From: Billgrantia saliphila
GTDB taxonomy: Bacteria; Pseudomonadota; Gammaproteobacteria; Pseudomonadales; Halomonadaceae
Assembly (NCBI RefSeq): GCF_002930105.1
Contig: NZ_PJRN01000012.1
Coordinates: 62,001 to 126,000, forward strand
Length of the DNA: 64,000 bases
Direction: 5' to 3'
Below the pieces are notes generated by a model that searched no databases, had not been told where the DNA came from, and saw nothing but the letters and a program-made list of their open reading frames with translations. Both the position numbers and the translations under genes were made by a program. Shown piece after piece: positions 9,759 through 19,900 of this stretch (position 1 is its first letter; each line of letters starts with the position of its first letter).

Positions 9759-12746
9759 ATGCCCATGGCCCTGCCCGACGACTTTCTGCCTGCCGCTGAC
9801 ATCCCCCCTCAGCTTGCCTCCGCCCTGCAGAAGGCCAGGCAGCGCTTGAGCGATAGCCTGGCGCAGGCCGACGACCTCGCCGAGATGACCGGTCAGGAGC
9901 CGCCATCGGAGAACTGGCTGGCGCTGGATACGCAGCGGCGCCGGGACCTGGCGCGGGTACTGACCATTTCCGACTTCGCCCTCGACACCCTGGTACGCCA
10001 TCCCGACTGGCTGCAGCACCTCGATGCCAGCGGCGAGCTGGAGGCGTCGCCGCCCGCCGAGGCGCTCTCCGCCTGGCTGGCCGACCGGCTGGAAGGGGCC
10101 GAGGACGAGGCGGGGCTGCATGCCGCGCTGCGCCGCTTTCGTCGGGCGCGCATGCTGGGCATCGTCTGGCGCGACCTGACGCGGCCGGCGGGTGTCGACA
10201 TGTGGACGACCGCGGCGGCGGTGTCGCGGCTCGCCGAGGTCTGCCTGGAGGGGGCGCTCGCCTGGCTCGAAACGCACCTCGAGCCGCGCTGGGGACGGCC
10301 GTCCACACGCGCCGACAGTAGCGAGCAGCGGCTGGTGGTACTGGGCATGGGCAAGCTCGGCGCCGGCGAGCTCAATCTTTCTTCCGACATCGATCTGATC
10401 TTTGCCTTCCCCGAGAACGGTGAGACCGAGGGTGGGCGCAAGTCGCTCGAGCATCAGGAGTACTTCACTCGCCTGGGGCAGAAACTGATCGCCGCGCTCG
10501 ACGCGGTGACCGCCGAAGGTTTCGTCTTCCGTGTCGACATGCGCCTGCGCCCGCTGGGCGACGGCGGCCCGCTGGTGGGAAGCTTCGCCTCGCTGGCGGC
10601 CTATTACCAGAACCAGGGCCGCGAGTGGGAGCGCTATGCCATGCTCAAGGCGCGGCCGGTGGCTGGCGACCTGGAGGCCGGAGCCGAGCTGCTGGGGCAT
10701 CTGCGCCCCTTCGTCTACCGTCGCTATCTCGACTTCGGCGCCATCGAGTCGCTGCGCGAGATGAAAGGGCTGATCAATCGCGAAGTGAAGCGTCGCGGCA
10801 TGCAAGCCAATATCAAACTCGGCCCCGGCGGCATTCGCGAAGTGGAGTTCGTGGTCCAGGCCTTTCAGCTCATTCGCGGCGGGCGCGATACCGAACTGCA
10901 GGTCACCTCGCTGCACACCGCCCTCGAGCGACTACCGGCGTTGGGCCTATTACCGCCGACGGTGGTCGACGAGCTGCTTCCGGACTACGTCTTCCTGCGT
11001 GATCTCGAGCATGCGCTGCAGGCGCAGGAGGACCGTCAGACCCAGAACCTGCCCGACGACGACCTGGGGCGCGAGCGCGTCGCCCTGGCGCTGGGCATGG
11101 AGGACTGGCCCGCGGTGGTGGCGCGGCTCGAAGAGGTGCGGGCGCGGGTGCGCCAGCATTTCGACGCGGTGATCGCCGATCCGGAGACGGAGCTCGAAGA
11201 GGAGGAGAATGCGCCGAACGGCGCCGTCGTGTCGCTCGACGATTGGCGTGAGCTGTGGCAGGCCGAACTCGACGACGACGAGGGGCGCGCGCTGCTCGAT
11301 GAGGCCGGTTTCGCCGACCCTGCGACGGCGCTGCGGCGGCTGGCGACCCTGCGCCAATCGCGCCAGGTGCAGACCATGCAGCGCATCGGCTACGAGCGTC
11401 TCGAAGCCCTGATGCCGCTGCTTTTGGATGCCGTGGCCGGCAGCGACGCCCCCGACGTTGCGCTCGAACGAGTGCTACCGTTGATCGAGGCGGTGCTGCG
11501 GCGCACTGCCTACCTGGCGCTGCTGCGCGAGAACCCCGAAGCACTGAGCCACCTGATGGGGCTGTGCGGCGCGAGCCCATGGATCGCCGAGCAGCTGGCC
11601 CGTTATCCGCTGCTGCTCGACGAGCTGCTGACACCGGAGACGCTGTACACCCCTGCCGACAAGGCGCGCCTGGCCGACGAGCTGCGCCAGGCCCTGGGGC
11701 GCATCCCCGAAGAGGACGAAGAGGCTCAGCTCGAGGCGCTGCGTGTGTTCAAGCATGCCCACGTGCTGCGGGTCGCCGCCTCGGACATCGCCGGTACCCG
11801 ACATCTGATGAAAGTCAGCGATTACCTCACCTATATTGCCGAGGTACTGCTCGAGGCGGTGCTGACCATGGCCTGGCGCCATCTGGTGCGCAAGCATGGC
11901 CATCCGCAGCGGCGCGACGGCAGCCGCGCCGGCATCGAGCCCGAATTCCTGATCGTCGGTTACGGCAAGCTGGGCGGCATCGAGCTGGGTTACGGCTCCG
12001 ATCTCGACCTGGTCTTTATCCACGACGCCGACACCCATGGCGCCACCGATGGCTCTCGGCCCCTCGACGCCCCGGTGTTCTTCACGCGCCTGGGGCAACG
12101 CATCATTCACCTGCTTACCGCGGTGACCCCGGCCGGCGCCCTTTACGAGGTCGACATGCGCCTGCGCCCCTCGGGCAATGCGGGATTGCTGGTCGCGTCG
12201 CTGGACGCTTTCGCCGACTACCAGCGACGCGAGGCCTGGACCTGGGAGCACCAGGCGCTGGTGCGTGCCCGTGTGGTGGCCGGTCATTCGCGACTGGCGG
12301 AGGGCTTCGCCGAGATTCGACGCGAGATTCTCGGTCGCGAGCGCGACCGTGAGGCGCTGCGCGCGGAGGTGGTGAAGATGCGCCAGAAGATGCGCGACCA
12401 CCTGGGCGGCAAGAGCGGGGAGGGCGAATTCGATCTCAAGCACGACCCCGGCGGCATGGTCGACATCGAGTTCCTGTGCCAGTATGCGGTGCTCTCCATG
12501 GGCCACGAGACCCCGGACCTGCTCGAGTGGAGCGACAACATGCGCATCCTCGAGACTCTGGAGGCGACCGATCGTCTGCCCGCCGATGAGTGTCGACGGT
12601 TACGCGAGGCCTACCTGGCCCTGCGCAGCGCCGCCCATCGCGCTTCGCTGACGCGCGAGCCCGCCCGCGGCCGAGACGCGGACTTCAGGGCGCAACGCCA
12701 GGCGGTGATCGACGCCTGGCAGCGCCTGCTCGAGCCCGAATCATGA
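9759..12746 (+). CDS. glnE: Bifunctional glutamine synthetase adenylyltransferase/adenylyl-removase
   Basis: The product has about 995 residues, the usual GlnE size. Two nucleotidyltransferase domains are visible: [18 protein letters not shown] near residue 198 (deadenylylating half) and [18 protein letters not shown] near 735 (adenylylating half). Each is followed by a VDMRLRP motif. It modifies glutamine synthetase in response to PII signals. The start is ambiguous among GTG 9735 and ATGs at 9759 and 9765; none has a strong ribosome site. The aroQ start lies 37 bases after its stop, so co-transcription is possible. Confidence 0.95.
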   Translation: MPMALPDDFLPAADIPPQLASALQKARQRLSDSLAQADDLAEMTGQEPPSENWLALDTQRRRDLARVLTISDFALDTLVRHPDWLQHLDASGELEASPPAEALSAWLADRLEGAEDEAGLHAALRRFRRARMLGIVWRDLTRPAGVDMWTTAAAVSRLAEVCLEGALAWLETHLEPRWGRPSTRADSSEQRLVVLGMGKLGAGELNLSSDIDLIFAFPENGETEGGRKSLEHQEYFTRLGQKLIAALDAVTAEGFVFRVDMRLRPLGDGGPLVGSFASLAAYYQNQGREWERYAMLKARPVAGDLEAGAELLGHLRPFVYRRYLDFGAIESLREMKGLINREVKRRGMQANIKLGPGGIREVEFVVQAFQLIRGGRDTELQVTSLHTALERLPALGLLPPTVVDELLPDYVFLRDLEHALQAQEDRQTQNLPDDDLGRERVALALGMEDWPAVVARLEEVRARVRQHFDAVIADPETELEEEENAPNGAVVSLDDWRELWQAELDDDEGRALLDEAGFADPATALRRLATLRQSRQVQTMQRIGYERLEALMPLLLDAVAGSDAPDVALERVLPLIEAVLRRTAYLALLRENPEALSHLMGLCGASPWIAEQLARYPLLLDELLTPETLYTPADKARLADELRQALGRIPEEDEEAQLEALRVFKHAHVLRVAASDIAGTRHLMKVSDYLTYIAEVLLEAVLTMAWRHLVRKHGHPQRRDGSRAGIEPEFLIVGYGKLGGIELGYGSDLDLVFIHDADTHGATDGSRPLDAPVFFTRLGQRIIHLLTAVTPAGALYEVDMRLRPSGNAGLLVASLDAFADYQRREAWTWEHQALVRARVVAGHSRLAEGFAEIRREILGRERDREALRAEVVKMRQKMRDHLGGKSGEGEFDLKHDPGGMVDIEFLCQYAVLSMGHETPDLLEWSDNMRILETLEATDRLPADECRRLREAYLALRSAAHRASLTREPARGRDADFRAQRQAVIDAWQRLLEPES

Positions 12747-12783
12747 TCGCCTGTCGATTCCGCCACCACTCGATGGAACCAAG

Positions 12784-13227
12784 ATGAACAAGGTACTGGT
12801 ACTGCACGGCCCCAACCTCAACCTGCTGGGCACCCGCCAGCCCGAGATATACGGCCGCGAGACGCTGAACGACATCAACAATACGCTGTACGAGAAAGCC
12901 GCGGTCAACGGCTGGGACATCCGGGCGCTGCAGAGCAATCACGAGGGGGAGCTGATCGACGCGATCCACGCGGCGCGTGACGACGGCACCGCGGCGATCA
13001 TCATCAATCCCGCCGCCTACACCCATACCTCGGTAGCGATCCTCGACGCCCTCAACGCCTTCGAAGGCAAGGTGATCGAGGTGCATCTCTCCAACGTGCA
13101 CAAGCGCGAGGGCTTCCGTCATCACTCCTACGTCTCGCTACGCGCCGACGGCGTGATCGCCGGGCTCGGCAGCCAGGGTTACCTGGCCGCGCTCGACGCG
13201 GTGATCCGGGCCGCTGAGCGCACCTGA
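12784..13227 (+). CDS. aroQ: Type II 3-dehydroquinate dehydratase
   Basis: The product has 147 residues, typical of the dodecameric type II enzyme. The N-terminus [21 protein letters not shown] holds the active-site Asn, Arg and catalytic Tyr; [11 protein letters not shown] and [16 protein letters not shown] are the other signature segments. It performs the third step of the shikimate pathway and, in catabolic settings, can also work on quinate. It is not followed by accB as in many proteobacteria. The following 85 bases hold no convincing terminator. Confidence 0.95.
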   Translation: MNKVLVLHGPNLNLLGTRQPEIYGRETLNDINNTLYEKAAVNGWDIRALQSNHEGELIDAIHAARDDGTAAIIINPAAYTHTSVAILDALNAFEGKVIEVHLSNVHKREGFRHHSYVSLRADGVIAGLGSQGYLAALDAVIRAAERT

Positions 13228-13312
13228 GGCAATCCTCGTCAGGTGTCGAGGGATGCTTGAGGGGGTAATTGTGCCGGTTTGGGCAAGCGCGGCGCCCTCT
13301 CCGAACCCTCGC

Positions 13313-14266
13313 CTAACCTGCCGGGAGCAGGCCGACGCCCTGCAGGCTCCAGATGACCAGGCTGAGGGTAAGGAAGGAGGCGAGGGTTGCCACCATGAGC
13401 GCGGCCGCCGTCACTCCCTCCATGCCGTGGCGCAGCCCGAGCAAGGGGTAGATGCTGATCATCGGGGCGCAGGCGAAGATCAGCGCGCCGGCCACCAGCA
13501 GAGGATCGAAACCCGGCAGCAGCAGAAAGGCGACGAGCACGGCCAGCGGGTGCAGCAGCAGCTTGCCGACGACGATTTGGCCCACGTCGCCGACCATGCC
13601 CCGCACGCGCAGCCCGAACAGGGTCGCGCCGATGACGAACAGGGCGGTGGGCGCGGCGGCGTCCGCCAGCATGTCGATCGCGGTATCGACGGGGACCGGC
13701 AGCTCGATCCCGCCCAGCGCCAGGCTCACCCCGATCGTCAATCCGATCAGCACCGGATTGCGCACCAGGCGCACTGCCGTGCTGCGCACGACTTCGCGTA
13801 CGCCCTGGCCACCCTGCCTCCCCACCTCGGCCAGGATGAGGGCGGCGGGGATCACCAGCAGGTTTTCCACCACCATGTTCAGTGCCAAGAAGATGGCGGC
13901 GGGCGAGCCCAGCGCCATCGCGGCCACGGGGTAGCCGACGAAGCCGCTGTTGGAGGCCGACGTGCCCAGTGCCTGCAGGGCGGCGACCTCGAGTGGACGC
14001 CGCTGCAGGCGCAGCGCGATCAGCAGCACCAGCAGGAAGACGGCGATCGAACCGCCGCCGTAGGCCAGCAGGTAAGGAAGGTTGAAGACCTCTTCGATGG
14101 GGCTCTGCGTCAGGGCGCGGATCACCAGGGCGGGCAGGGCGATGTAGAGAACGAACGTCGCCACTCCCTGCACCCGCTCGCGGTTCGCTATGCGAAGCAG
14201 CATGGCCAGGTAGCCGATGCCGATCAGCAGGAAGATGGGTGCCGTAATCGCGAATATCTCGAGCAC
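13313..14266 (-). CDS. AEC-family (auxin efflux carrier-like) transporter
   Basis: The product has 317 residues with about ten hydrophobic helices in two five-helix halves. It contains the family's SASNSGFVGYPV segment (about residue 110) and the C-terminal CAPMISIYPLLG. The frame is open much further upstream, but a GTG at 14266 with a perfect AGGAGG ribosome site is the sensible start; upstream sequence belongs to the regulator in another frame. It follows the IclR gene by 31 bases on the same strand. Family members export or import organic acids; the link to the pca genes suggests an aromatic or dicarboxylic acid. Confidence 0.85.
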   Translation of the reverse strand: MLEIFAITAPIFLLIGIGYLAMLLRIANRERVQGVATFVLYIALPALVIRALTQSPIEEVFNLPYLLAYGGGSIAVFLLVLLIALRLQRRPLEVAALQALGTSASNSGFVGYPVAAMALGSPAAIFLALNMVVENLLVIPAALILAEVGRQGGQGVREVVRSTAVRLVRNPVLIGLTIGVSLALGGIELPVPVDTAIDMLADAAAPTALFVIGATLFGLRVRGMVGDVGQIVVGKLLLHPLAVLVAFLLLPGFDPLLVAGALIFACAPMISIYPLLGLRHGMEGVTAAALMVATLASFLTLSLVIWSLQGVGLLPAG

Positions 14267-14297
14267 ATCGGCCTCCTTGCCTGGACGAGCGTGGCCC

Positions 14298-15077
14298 TCA
14301 GCTGACCGAGGTGCGGATCTGGCGTGCCTTCTCCTGCAGCAGTGGCAGGTAGCGCTTGACCAGGGTGTCGTAATCGACGCGCGCCGCATTGGTGCTGATG
14401 TTGATGCCGCCGAGCAGCTTGCCGTTGGCGTCGAAGGCCGGCACCGCCAGCGAGCGCAGCCCTGAGTCGAGTTCCTGGTCGACGATGGCATAGCCCTGCT
14501 GGCGCACTTCGAGGATACGCCGCTTGAGCTCCGCCCTGTCGGTGATGGTTCTGTCGGTATAAGGCTCGAGCACGGCCTTCTCGAGGAAGGCGTCGAGTTC
14601 GGCGTCGGGCAACTGGGCGAGCAGCACCCGGCCCATCGAGGTGTGTGCCGCCGGCAGACGCGTGCCCACCGAGAGGGTAATGGCCAGCAGGCGGTGCCGT
14701 GCCGCCGAGCGCGCCACATAGACGACCTCGTTGCCCTCCATGACACCCAGCGAAGACGACTCACCGATTTCCGCCGTGATGTCTTCCAGCACCTGCTGAA
14801 TGACGCTGCGATAATTGTTGGAAGAGAGAAAGGCATAGCCGAGCTGCAGCACCTTGGGTGCCAGCTCGAAGGAGCGACCTTGCTTTCTGACGTAGCCCAG
14901 CGCATGCAGCGTCAGCAGGAAGCGGCGCGCCTTGGCGCGATTCATGCCGGTACGGGCGGCCACTTCGCTCAGCGTCATTCGCGGATGCGCCTCGTCGAAC
15001 GCCAGGATGACCTCCAAGCCACTGGCCAGGGCAGTCACGAAGTCGCGGTCGTCTGGGCTCAACACCTCGTCTTGCAT
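14298..15077 (-). CDS. IclR-family regulator of PcaR/PcaU/PobR type
   Basis: The product has 259 residues from the ATG at 15077, which has an AGAGGA site. The N-terminal helix-turn-helix is RDFVTALASGLEVILAFD then MTLSEVAARTGMNRAKARR; the C-terminal IclR effector domain includes MGRVLLAQLPDAEL and YAIVDQELDSGLRSLAVP. It looks like the PcaR/PcaU/PobR group, which sense protocatechuate, 4-hydroxybenzoate or beta-ketoadipate. It is divergent from tctC. Tandem GTTCG-N5-CGAAC sites occur before several pca operons and one site precedes this gene, so it is the obvious candidate for their regulator. Confidence 0.88.
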   Translation of the reverse strand: MQDEVLSPDDRDFVTALASGLEVILAFDEAHPRMTLSEVAARTGMNRAKARRFLLTLHALGYVRKQGRSFELAPKVLQLGYAFLSSNNYRSVIQQVLEDITAEIGESSSLGVMEGNEVVYVARSAARHRLLAITLSVGTRLPAAHTSMGRVLLAQLPDAELDAFLEKAVLEPYTDRTITDRAELKRRILEVRQQGYAIVDQELDSGLRSLAVPAFDANGKLLGGINISTNAARVDYDTLVKRYLPLLQEKARQIRTSVS

Positions 15078-15149
15078 GGAGACATCCTCTTTACAACTAC
15101 AACGGCTGGATTCGCGCCGGACAGGCGGCGCAGACGATAACGCATCAGT

Positions 15150-15164
15150 GTTCGATATGCGAAC
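15150..15164. promoter_or_regulatory. IclR-type operator upstream of the IclR gene
   Basis: GTTCGATATGCGAAC is a perfect 5-bp inverted repeat with a 5-base spacer, 73 bases upstream of the regulator's start codon. It matches the motif found before the pca operons, so it suggests autoregulation. A weak partner 19 bases to its left (15131-15145) keeps only traces of the motif. Confidence 0.7.
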
Positions 15165-15266
15165 CAAAACCCGCGACACTGACGAGAGAAAAACCACGGA
15201 TCGCGATGCCACAGGCGTTAAGACTAAAGTCGGGTTTTGGGGCCAAGAAAGAACGCAGTACTCTCG

Positions 15267-15300
15267 GTGTGGTTTGCGAATATATGTACGTATAACGAAC
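15267..15300. promoter_or_regulatory. Tandem IclR-type operator upstream of tctC
   Basis: Two 15-base boxes lie at 15267-15281 (GTGTGGTTTGCGAAT) and 15286-15300 (GTACGTATAACGAAC), separated by four bases (19-bp period). The right box has one mismatch to GTTCG-N5-CGAAC; in the left box only the right arm is good. The pair ends 48 bases before the tctC start. Confidence 0.7.
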
Positions 15301-15348
15301 AGGGCGATCCCCATCAACAATAACGTACCCAATCGAATAGGTGGCGTG

Positions 15349-16335
15349 ATGATGAATTTCCTGAAAGCAGCGAGCCTGGCGGTGTGCAGCGGCAGCCTGG
15401 CAATGGCGGCGAGCGTCTCCACGGTGCAGGCCGACGAGTGGCCGACCGACGACGTGCGCCTGGTGGTGCCCTACGCGCCGGGCGGTACCACCGACGTGTT
15501 GTCCCGTCGCGTTGCCGATCTGCTCCAGGAGGAGCTGGACGCCAACGTGGTGGTAGAGAATCGCCCCGGCGCGGGCTCCACCGTGGCGACCGGGCGCCTG
15601 GCGCGCGGCGGCCGCGACGTCGATCACACCATTCTGATGGCTTCCCCTGGCCATACCATCGGGGCGGCGATCTATCCCGACCTGGCCTACGACCCGGTCG
15701 AAGACTTCGTCTTCCTGCAGAACCTGATCGACATCCCCAACGTCATGGTGGTGCCGGCGGACAGCCCCTACGACAGCGTCGAGGAGTTCGTCGAGGCGGC
15801 CAAAGAGCAGAACATGACCTTCAGCCACAGCGGCGTGGGCAGCTCCATTCACATGTCGGGTGAGCTGTTCAAGACCCTGACGGAAACCAACATGACGGCC
15901 GTTCCGTTCGCGGGTAGCGGCGCGGCATTACCGGCCCTGTTGGGTGGCGACGTCGACGTGTCGTTCGAGAACATGCCGACCGTGCTGTCGCACATCAAGT
16001 CGGGTGACCTGAAGGCCCTGGCGGTCACATCCGCCGAGCGCTCCGAGCACCTGCCCGACGTACCGACCCTGCGCGAAGGGGGTGACTACAACCTCGACCA
16101 GTTCGTGACCACCGCCTGGTTCGGCCTGATCGCGCACGAGTCCTTCCCGCAGGAGGCGCAGGACGCCATGCGCGAAGCGCTCGACGCCGTGATGCAGCGC
16201 GAGGAATTCCAGAACTTCGCCGAGCAGCTGGGCGCCGAACCCGGCCAGGTCGCCGGCGAGGAGTTCAAGCAGTTCATCGCCTCCGAGGTGGAGCGCTGGC
16301 AGGAAGTCGCCGATCAGGCGGGCATCAGCCAGTAA
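15349..16335 (+). CDS. tctC: Tripartite tricarboxylate transporter binding protein
   Basis: The product has 328 residues with a signal peptide ending near VQADEWP. VRLVVPYAPGGTTDVLSRRVADLL is the TctC/Bug-family ligand loop, followed by VVENRPGAGS and GHTIG. These periplasmic proteins capture carboxylates. The start at 15349 is preceded by an AGGTGG site; the frame extends upstream only as an overrun into the iclR gene. It is the first gene of tctCBA and lies behind a tandem IclR-type operator, so the substrate is probably an aromatic or pathway-related carboxylate. Confidence 0.92.
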   Translation: MMNFLKAASLAVCSGSLAMAASVSTVQADEWPTDDVRLVVPYAPGGTTDVLSRRVADLLQEELDANVVVENRPGAGSTVATGRLARGGRDVDHTILMASPGHTIGAAIYPDLAYDPVEDFVFLQNLIDIPNVMVVPADSPYDSVEEFVEAAKEQNMTFSHSGVGSSIHMSGELFKTLTETNMTAVPFAGSGAALPALLGGDVDVSFENMPTVLSHIKSGDLKALAVTSAERSEHLPDVPTLREGGDYNLDQFVTTAWFGLIAHESFPQEAQDAMREALDAVMQREEFQNFAEQLGAEPGQVAGEEFKQFIASEVERWQEVADQAGISQ

Positions 16336-16410
16336 TTTCCTGAGCCGGTCCGGCAATCGATGAGGCGAGGGCTCCGTCCTCGCCTCACCTGTTTTCCAGA
16401 GGAGGTGGCT

Positions 16411-16911
16411 ATGTCGACACCCGTACACAAGCGCGGTGGGCCGATCCGGGACCCCGGCGACGTCCTGGCCGGCGTCGTGCTGCTGATCGCCTCCGCCATC
16501 CTGCTGTTCCATCTGATCCCCAACTACATCGGCGAACCACCGATCCTGCAGAACCCCATGATGTCGCCGCGCTGGCTGCCGCGCATCGTCGGTTGGCTAT
16601 TGCTCGGTTTCTCCGCCCTACTGATCGTGCAGGGATTGCTGGTCGACAACACCGACAAGGAGGACGGTCGCCGCATCGAGAAGGGGCCGCGGCGCCGCTT
16701 CGCTCTGATGGTCGTGGCACTGCTGGTCTACGTGACGCTATTCGAGGCGCTGGGCGCGGTGATCAGCGGCATCCTGGCCACGCTGATCCTGTTCGTCGCC
16801 CATCCGGTGCGTACCTGGTGGGTCTATGGCCTGGCCATCGTCTTCCCGGTCGTCGTCACCTTCCTCTTCGTCAAGGTCATGAACGTGCCGCTGCCGGTGA
16901 TGCCGTTCTGA
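16411..16911 (+). CDS. tctB: Tripartite tricarboxylate transporter small membrane subunit
   Basis: The product has 166 residues with four hydrophobic segments and the PRWLPRIVGWLLLGFSALL motif seen in TctB proteins. It starts at an ATG with a strong AGAGGAGG site. TctB pairs with TctA in the inner membrane. It lies 75 bases after tctC and 33 bases before tctA on the same strand. Small TctB proteins diverge quickly, so much of the assignment rests on position. Confidence 0.88.
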   Translation: MSTPVHKRGGPIRDPGDVLAGVVLLIASAILLFHLIPNYIGEPPILQNPMMSPRWLPRIVGWLLLGFSALLIVQGLLVDNTDKEDGRRIEKGPRRRFALMVVALLVYVTLFEALGAVISGILATLILFVAHPVRTWWVYGLAIVFPVVVTFLFVKVMNVPLPVMPF

Positions 16912-16944
16912 TGGCGAACCGCCCACCCTGGTTCTAGGTGACGT

Positions 16945-18450
16945 ATGGAAATCATTTCGGAAGTCCTGCAGCTCTTCCTCCATCCAGAGAACTTCCTGGC
17001 CATCGCGCTGGGAGTCGTGATCGGCGTGGTGGTGGGTTCCATTCCCGGCTTGACCGCCACCATGGCGGTGGCACTGGCCCTGCCTTTCACCTTCTCCATG
17101 GAGCCGATCGCCGCCATCCTGCTGCTGGTCGGCATCTACAAGGGCGGCATGTACGGCGGCTCCATCACCGCCATCCTGATCCGCACGCCCGGTTCGCCCG
17201 CGTCGGCCTGCACCCTGCTCGACGGTTATCCCATGGCCCAGCAGGGGCACGCCAAGAAGGCGCTCAAGATGGCGCTGTATTCCTCGGTCATCGCCGATTT
17301 CATCTCCAATATCGCGCTGATCTTCTTCGCCGCCTACCTGGCCAAGATCGCCCTGAACTTCGGTGCCCCCGAGTTCTTCTGGCTGATCTGCTTCTCGCTG
17401 ACCATCATCATCTCGCTGGCCAGCGGCTCGATGATCAAGGGGCTGCTGGCGGCGCTGCTGGGCATTCTGCTTTCACTGGTGGGGCTGGATGAAGTCTTCG
17501 GCTCCCAGCGGCTGACTTTCGGCAACTACAACCTGATGGACTCGATCTCGTTCATTCCGCTGCTGATCGGTCTGTTTGCGATTCCCGAGATCGTCGAGTT
17601 CTACCGCAAGAAGGCATTGCCGCACATCAAGGCCAAGGCCAGCGGCGCCAGCGTGACCCTCTCCGAGATGAAGCGAAGCCTGAAAACCATCGTTCGCGGC
17701 AGCCTGATCGGCGTGATCATCGGTGCCATCCCCGGCACCGGAGCGACCGCCGCGGCCTTCATCTCCTACAGCGATGCCCGGCGCCGCTCGCCGCGGCGCG
17801 ACAACTTCGGCAAGGGCGAGGTGGAAGGCGTGGCCGCTTCGGAAGCGGGCAACAACGGCGTGGCGGGGGCGACCATGATCCCGCTGCTGTCGCTTGGCAT
17901 CCCCGGCGACGTGATAACCGCGATCATCCTCGGCGCTTTCATGGTGCACGGCCTGACGCCCGGCCCGCTCCTGTTCCAGGAGAACTTGCCGCTGATCTAC
18001 GCCCTGTTCATGGGCATCATGTTCAGCTCGCTGGTGCTGCTGGTGGTGGGCAACGGCGCCATCAAGTACTTCTCGCTGATCGCCGACATTCCCAAGGAGA
18101 TCCTTTTTCCCATCGTGCTGATGTTCTGCGTCTACGGCGCCTACGCCGTGAACAACGACACCTTCGACGTGTGGCTGATGCTGGGCTTCGGAGTGCTGGG
18201 TTATGTCTTCAATCGCGCGGCGATTCCCGCCGCCCCCTTCCTGATCGGCTTCATCCTGGGGCCGATGTTCGAGGACAACCTGCGTCGCTCGCTGCTGATC
18301 GGCGGCAACGACCTGTCGATCTTCGTGCGCGGCCCGATCGCCTGGTTCTTCATCGCGCTGACGCTGGGCTCCATCCTGCTGGCGCTCTACCGCTACGTGA
18401 CCGCGCGGCGACTGCCGACCCAGACCGACACGTCCCAGGAGGCGCCTTGA
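16945..18450 (+). CDS. tctA: Tripartite tricarboxylate transporter large membrane subunit
   Basis: The product has 501 residues, a normal TctA length, with about twelve hydrophobic segments. GVVVGSIPGLTATMAVALALPFTF and the internal repeat GVIIGAIPGTGATAAAFISY are the duplicated family signatures (G-PG-TA). It forms the transport channel with TctB and is energised by an ion gradient. An AGGTGA site precedes the ATG. A 154-base gap without an operator-like site separates it from the CoA-transferase gene, which may share its transcript. Confidence 0.94.
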   Translation: MEIISEVLQLFLHPENFLAIALGVVIGVVVGSIPGLTATMAVALALPFTFSMEPIAAILLLVGIYKGGMYGGSITAILIRTPGSPASACTLLDGYPMAQQGHAKKALKMALYSSVIADFISNIALIFFAAYLAKIALNFGAPEFFWLICFSLTIIISLASGSMIKGLLAALLGILLSLVGLDEVFGSQRLTFGNYNLMDSISFIPLLIGLFAIPEIVEFYRKKALPHIKAKASGASVTLSEMKRSLKTIVRGSLIGVIIGAIPGTGATAAAFISYSDARRRSPRRDNFGKGEVEGVAASEAGNNGVAGATMIPLLSLGIPGDVITAIILGAFMVHGLTPGPLLFQENLPLIYALFMGIMFSSLVLLVVGNGAIKYFSLIADIPKEILFPIVLMFCVYGAYAVNNDTFDVWLMLGFGVLGYVFNRAAIPAAPFLIGFILGPMFEDNLRRSLLIGGNDLSIFVRGPIAWFFIALTLGSILLALYRYVTARRLPTQTDTSQEAP

Positions 18451-18604
18451 GCCCCATGTGAGCCAGGGTGACGTTGAAGGTCTAGGACCGGAACCGATGA
18501 GGCACGTCCGCTGCCGACCGCGCATATTGCGCCGGGTGGCGATCGCACGAATGACGAGCCTGCGCCGTCAGCGATGACGTGAAGCATAATTGAGGAGCGA
18601 TACG

Positions 18605-19828
18605 ATGGCAGGACCGCTGACAGGCCTGCGGGTGCTCGACCTGAGTCGCGTGATGGCCGGCCCCTGGTGCACCCAGATACTCGCCGACATGGGCGCAGAG
18701 GTCATCAAGATCGAGCGCCCCACGAGCGGCGACGACACACGCCACTGGGGGCCGCCATGGTTCAAGGACCGCGATGGCAACGAGACCCGAGAGTCGGCCT
18801 ATTACCTCTCGGCCAACCGCGGCAAGCACTCGGTGACGGTGGATATCGGCAAGCCGGAGGGCCAGGCGCTCGTCCGCGAGCTCGCCGCCGAGAGCGATAT
18901 CCTGGTGGAAAACTTCAAGAGTGGCGGCCTGGCCCGTAAGGGGCTCGACTATGCCACTCTCGAAGCCATCAACCCGGGGCTGATCTACTGCTCGATCACC
19001 GGCTTCGGTCAGACCGGGCCGATGGCTACCATGGCCGGCTACGACTACCTGATCCAGGCCCAGGGTGGGCTGATGAGCATTACCGGGGCGGCCGACGGCG
19101 AACCGGGCGCCGGCCCGCAGCGGGTCGGCATGGCGGTGGCGGACCTGACCACCGGCATGAATGCCGCCATCGCCATTCTCGGCGCGCTGCACCATCGCAG
19201 CCAGACCGGCGAAGGCCAGTACATCGACATGGCGCTGCTCGACGTGCAGGTGAGCTGGCTGGCCAACCAGGCGCAGAACTATTTCTGCAGCGGTACGCCG
19301 CCCACCCGCACCGGCGAGTACCACCCCAACCTGGTGCCCTACCAGCCGTTCCCCACCGCCGACGGCGAGAAGGTCATCATCGCGATTGGTAACGACGGCC
19401 AGTTCCAGCGTTTCTGCCAGGCGGTGGGCCGCCTCGAGCTGGCCGATGACTCGCGCTTCGCCACCAATCCGGAGCGGGTGCGCCATCGCCTTGAGCTGGT
19501 GCCGATCATGGTCGAGATCACGCGCAGCCGCACTGCTGCCGAATGGATGACGCTGCTGCGTGAGATCGCGGTGCCCTGCGGGCCGATCCAGAACATCGCC
19601 CAGGTATTCGATGACCCCCAGGTCCAGGCGAGGGAGATGAAGATCGAGCTCGAAACCGAGCGTGGACCGGTACCTGGGGTGGCCAATCCGATCAAGTATT
19701 CGCGTACCCGGCTCGAGTACCGCAAGGCGCCGCCGACACTGGGCGAGGATACCGAGACCGTGCTGGCGCGGCTGCTCGGCAAGGCGCCGAGGGAGATCGA
19801 TGCACTACGTCGTCAGGGCGTTCTCTAG
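18605..19828 (+). CDS. Family III CoA-transferase (CaiB/BaiF)
   Basis: The product has 407 residues from the ATG at 18605, which has a GAGGAG site. The N-terminus (GLRVLDLSRVMAGPWCTQILADMGAEVIKIE) and the later D-ALLDVQVSWLANQ segment (containing the presumed catalytic Asp) are typical of formyl-CoA/carnitine-CoA transferases. It moves CoA from a donor such as succinyl-CoA to a carboxylate. Downstream of tctCBA, it probably activates the imported acid. The acid is not known; no matching hydratase or ligase is adjacent. Confidence 0.9.
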   Translation: MAGPLTGLRVLDLSRVMAGPWCTQILADMGAEVIKIERPTSGDDTRHWGPPWFKDRDGNETRESAYYLSANRGKHSVTVDIGKPEGQALVRELAAESDILVENFKSGGLARKGLDYATLEAINPGLIYCSITGFGQTGPMATMAGYDYLIQAQGGLMSITGAADGEPGAGPQRVGMAVADLTTGMNAAIAILGALHHRSQTGEGQYIDMALLDVQVSWLANQAQNYFCSGTPPTRTGEYHPNLVPYQPFPTADGEKVIIAIGNDGQFQRFCQAVGRLELADDSRFATNPERVRHRLELVPIMVEITRSRTAAEWMTLLREIAVPCGPIQNIAQVFDDPQVQAREMKIELETERGPVPGVANPIKYSRTRLEYRKAPPTLGEDTETVLARLLGKAPREIDALRRQGVL

Positions 19829-19849
19829 GCCCGGTCATGCGCATGCGAC

Positions 19850-19871
19850 AGGCCCCGATATGGCGGGGCCT
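19850..19871. terminator. Hairpin between convergent CoA-transferase and SDR genes
   Basis: AGGCCCCG (19850-19857) and CGGGGCCT (19864-19871) form a perfect 8-bp stem with a 6-base loop in the gap between two convergent genes. There is no clear T-tract on either side, so termination is likely but not certain. Confidence 0.55.
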
Positions 19872-19900
19872 ACTCGAGACGGCACTATTCTCAGCCGACG

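Noticed and set aside
13253-14305. A 350-codon plus-strand frame over the AEC transporter
   Set aside because: Composition is dominated by Gln, Asp, His and Gly with no domain; the minus-strand transporter has a perfect ribosome site and membrane helices.
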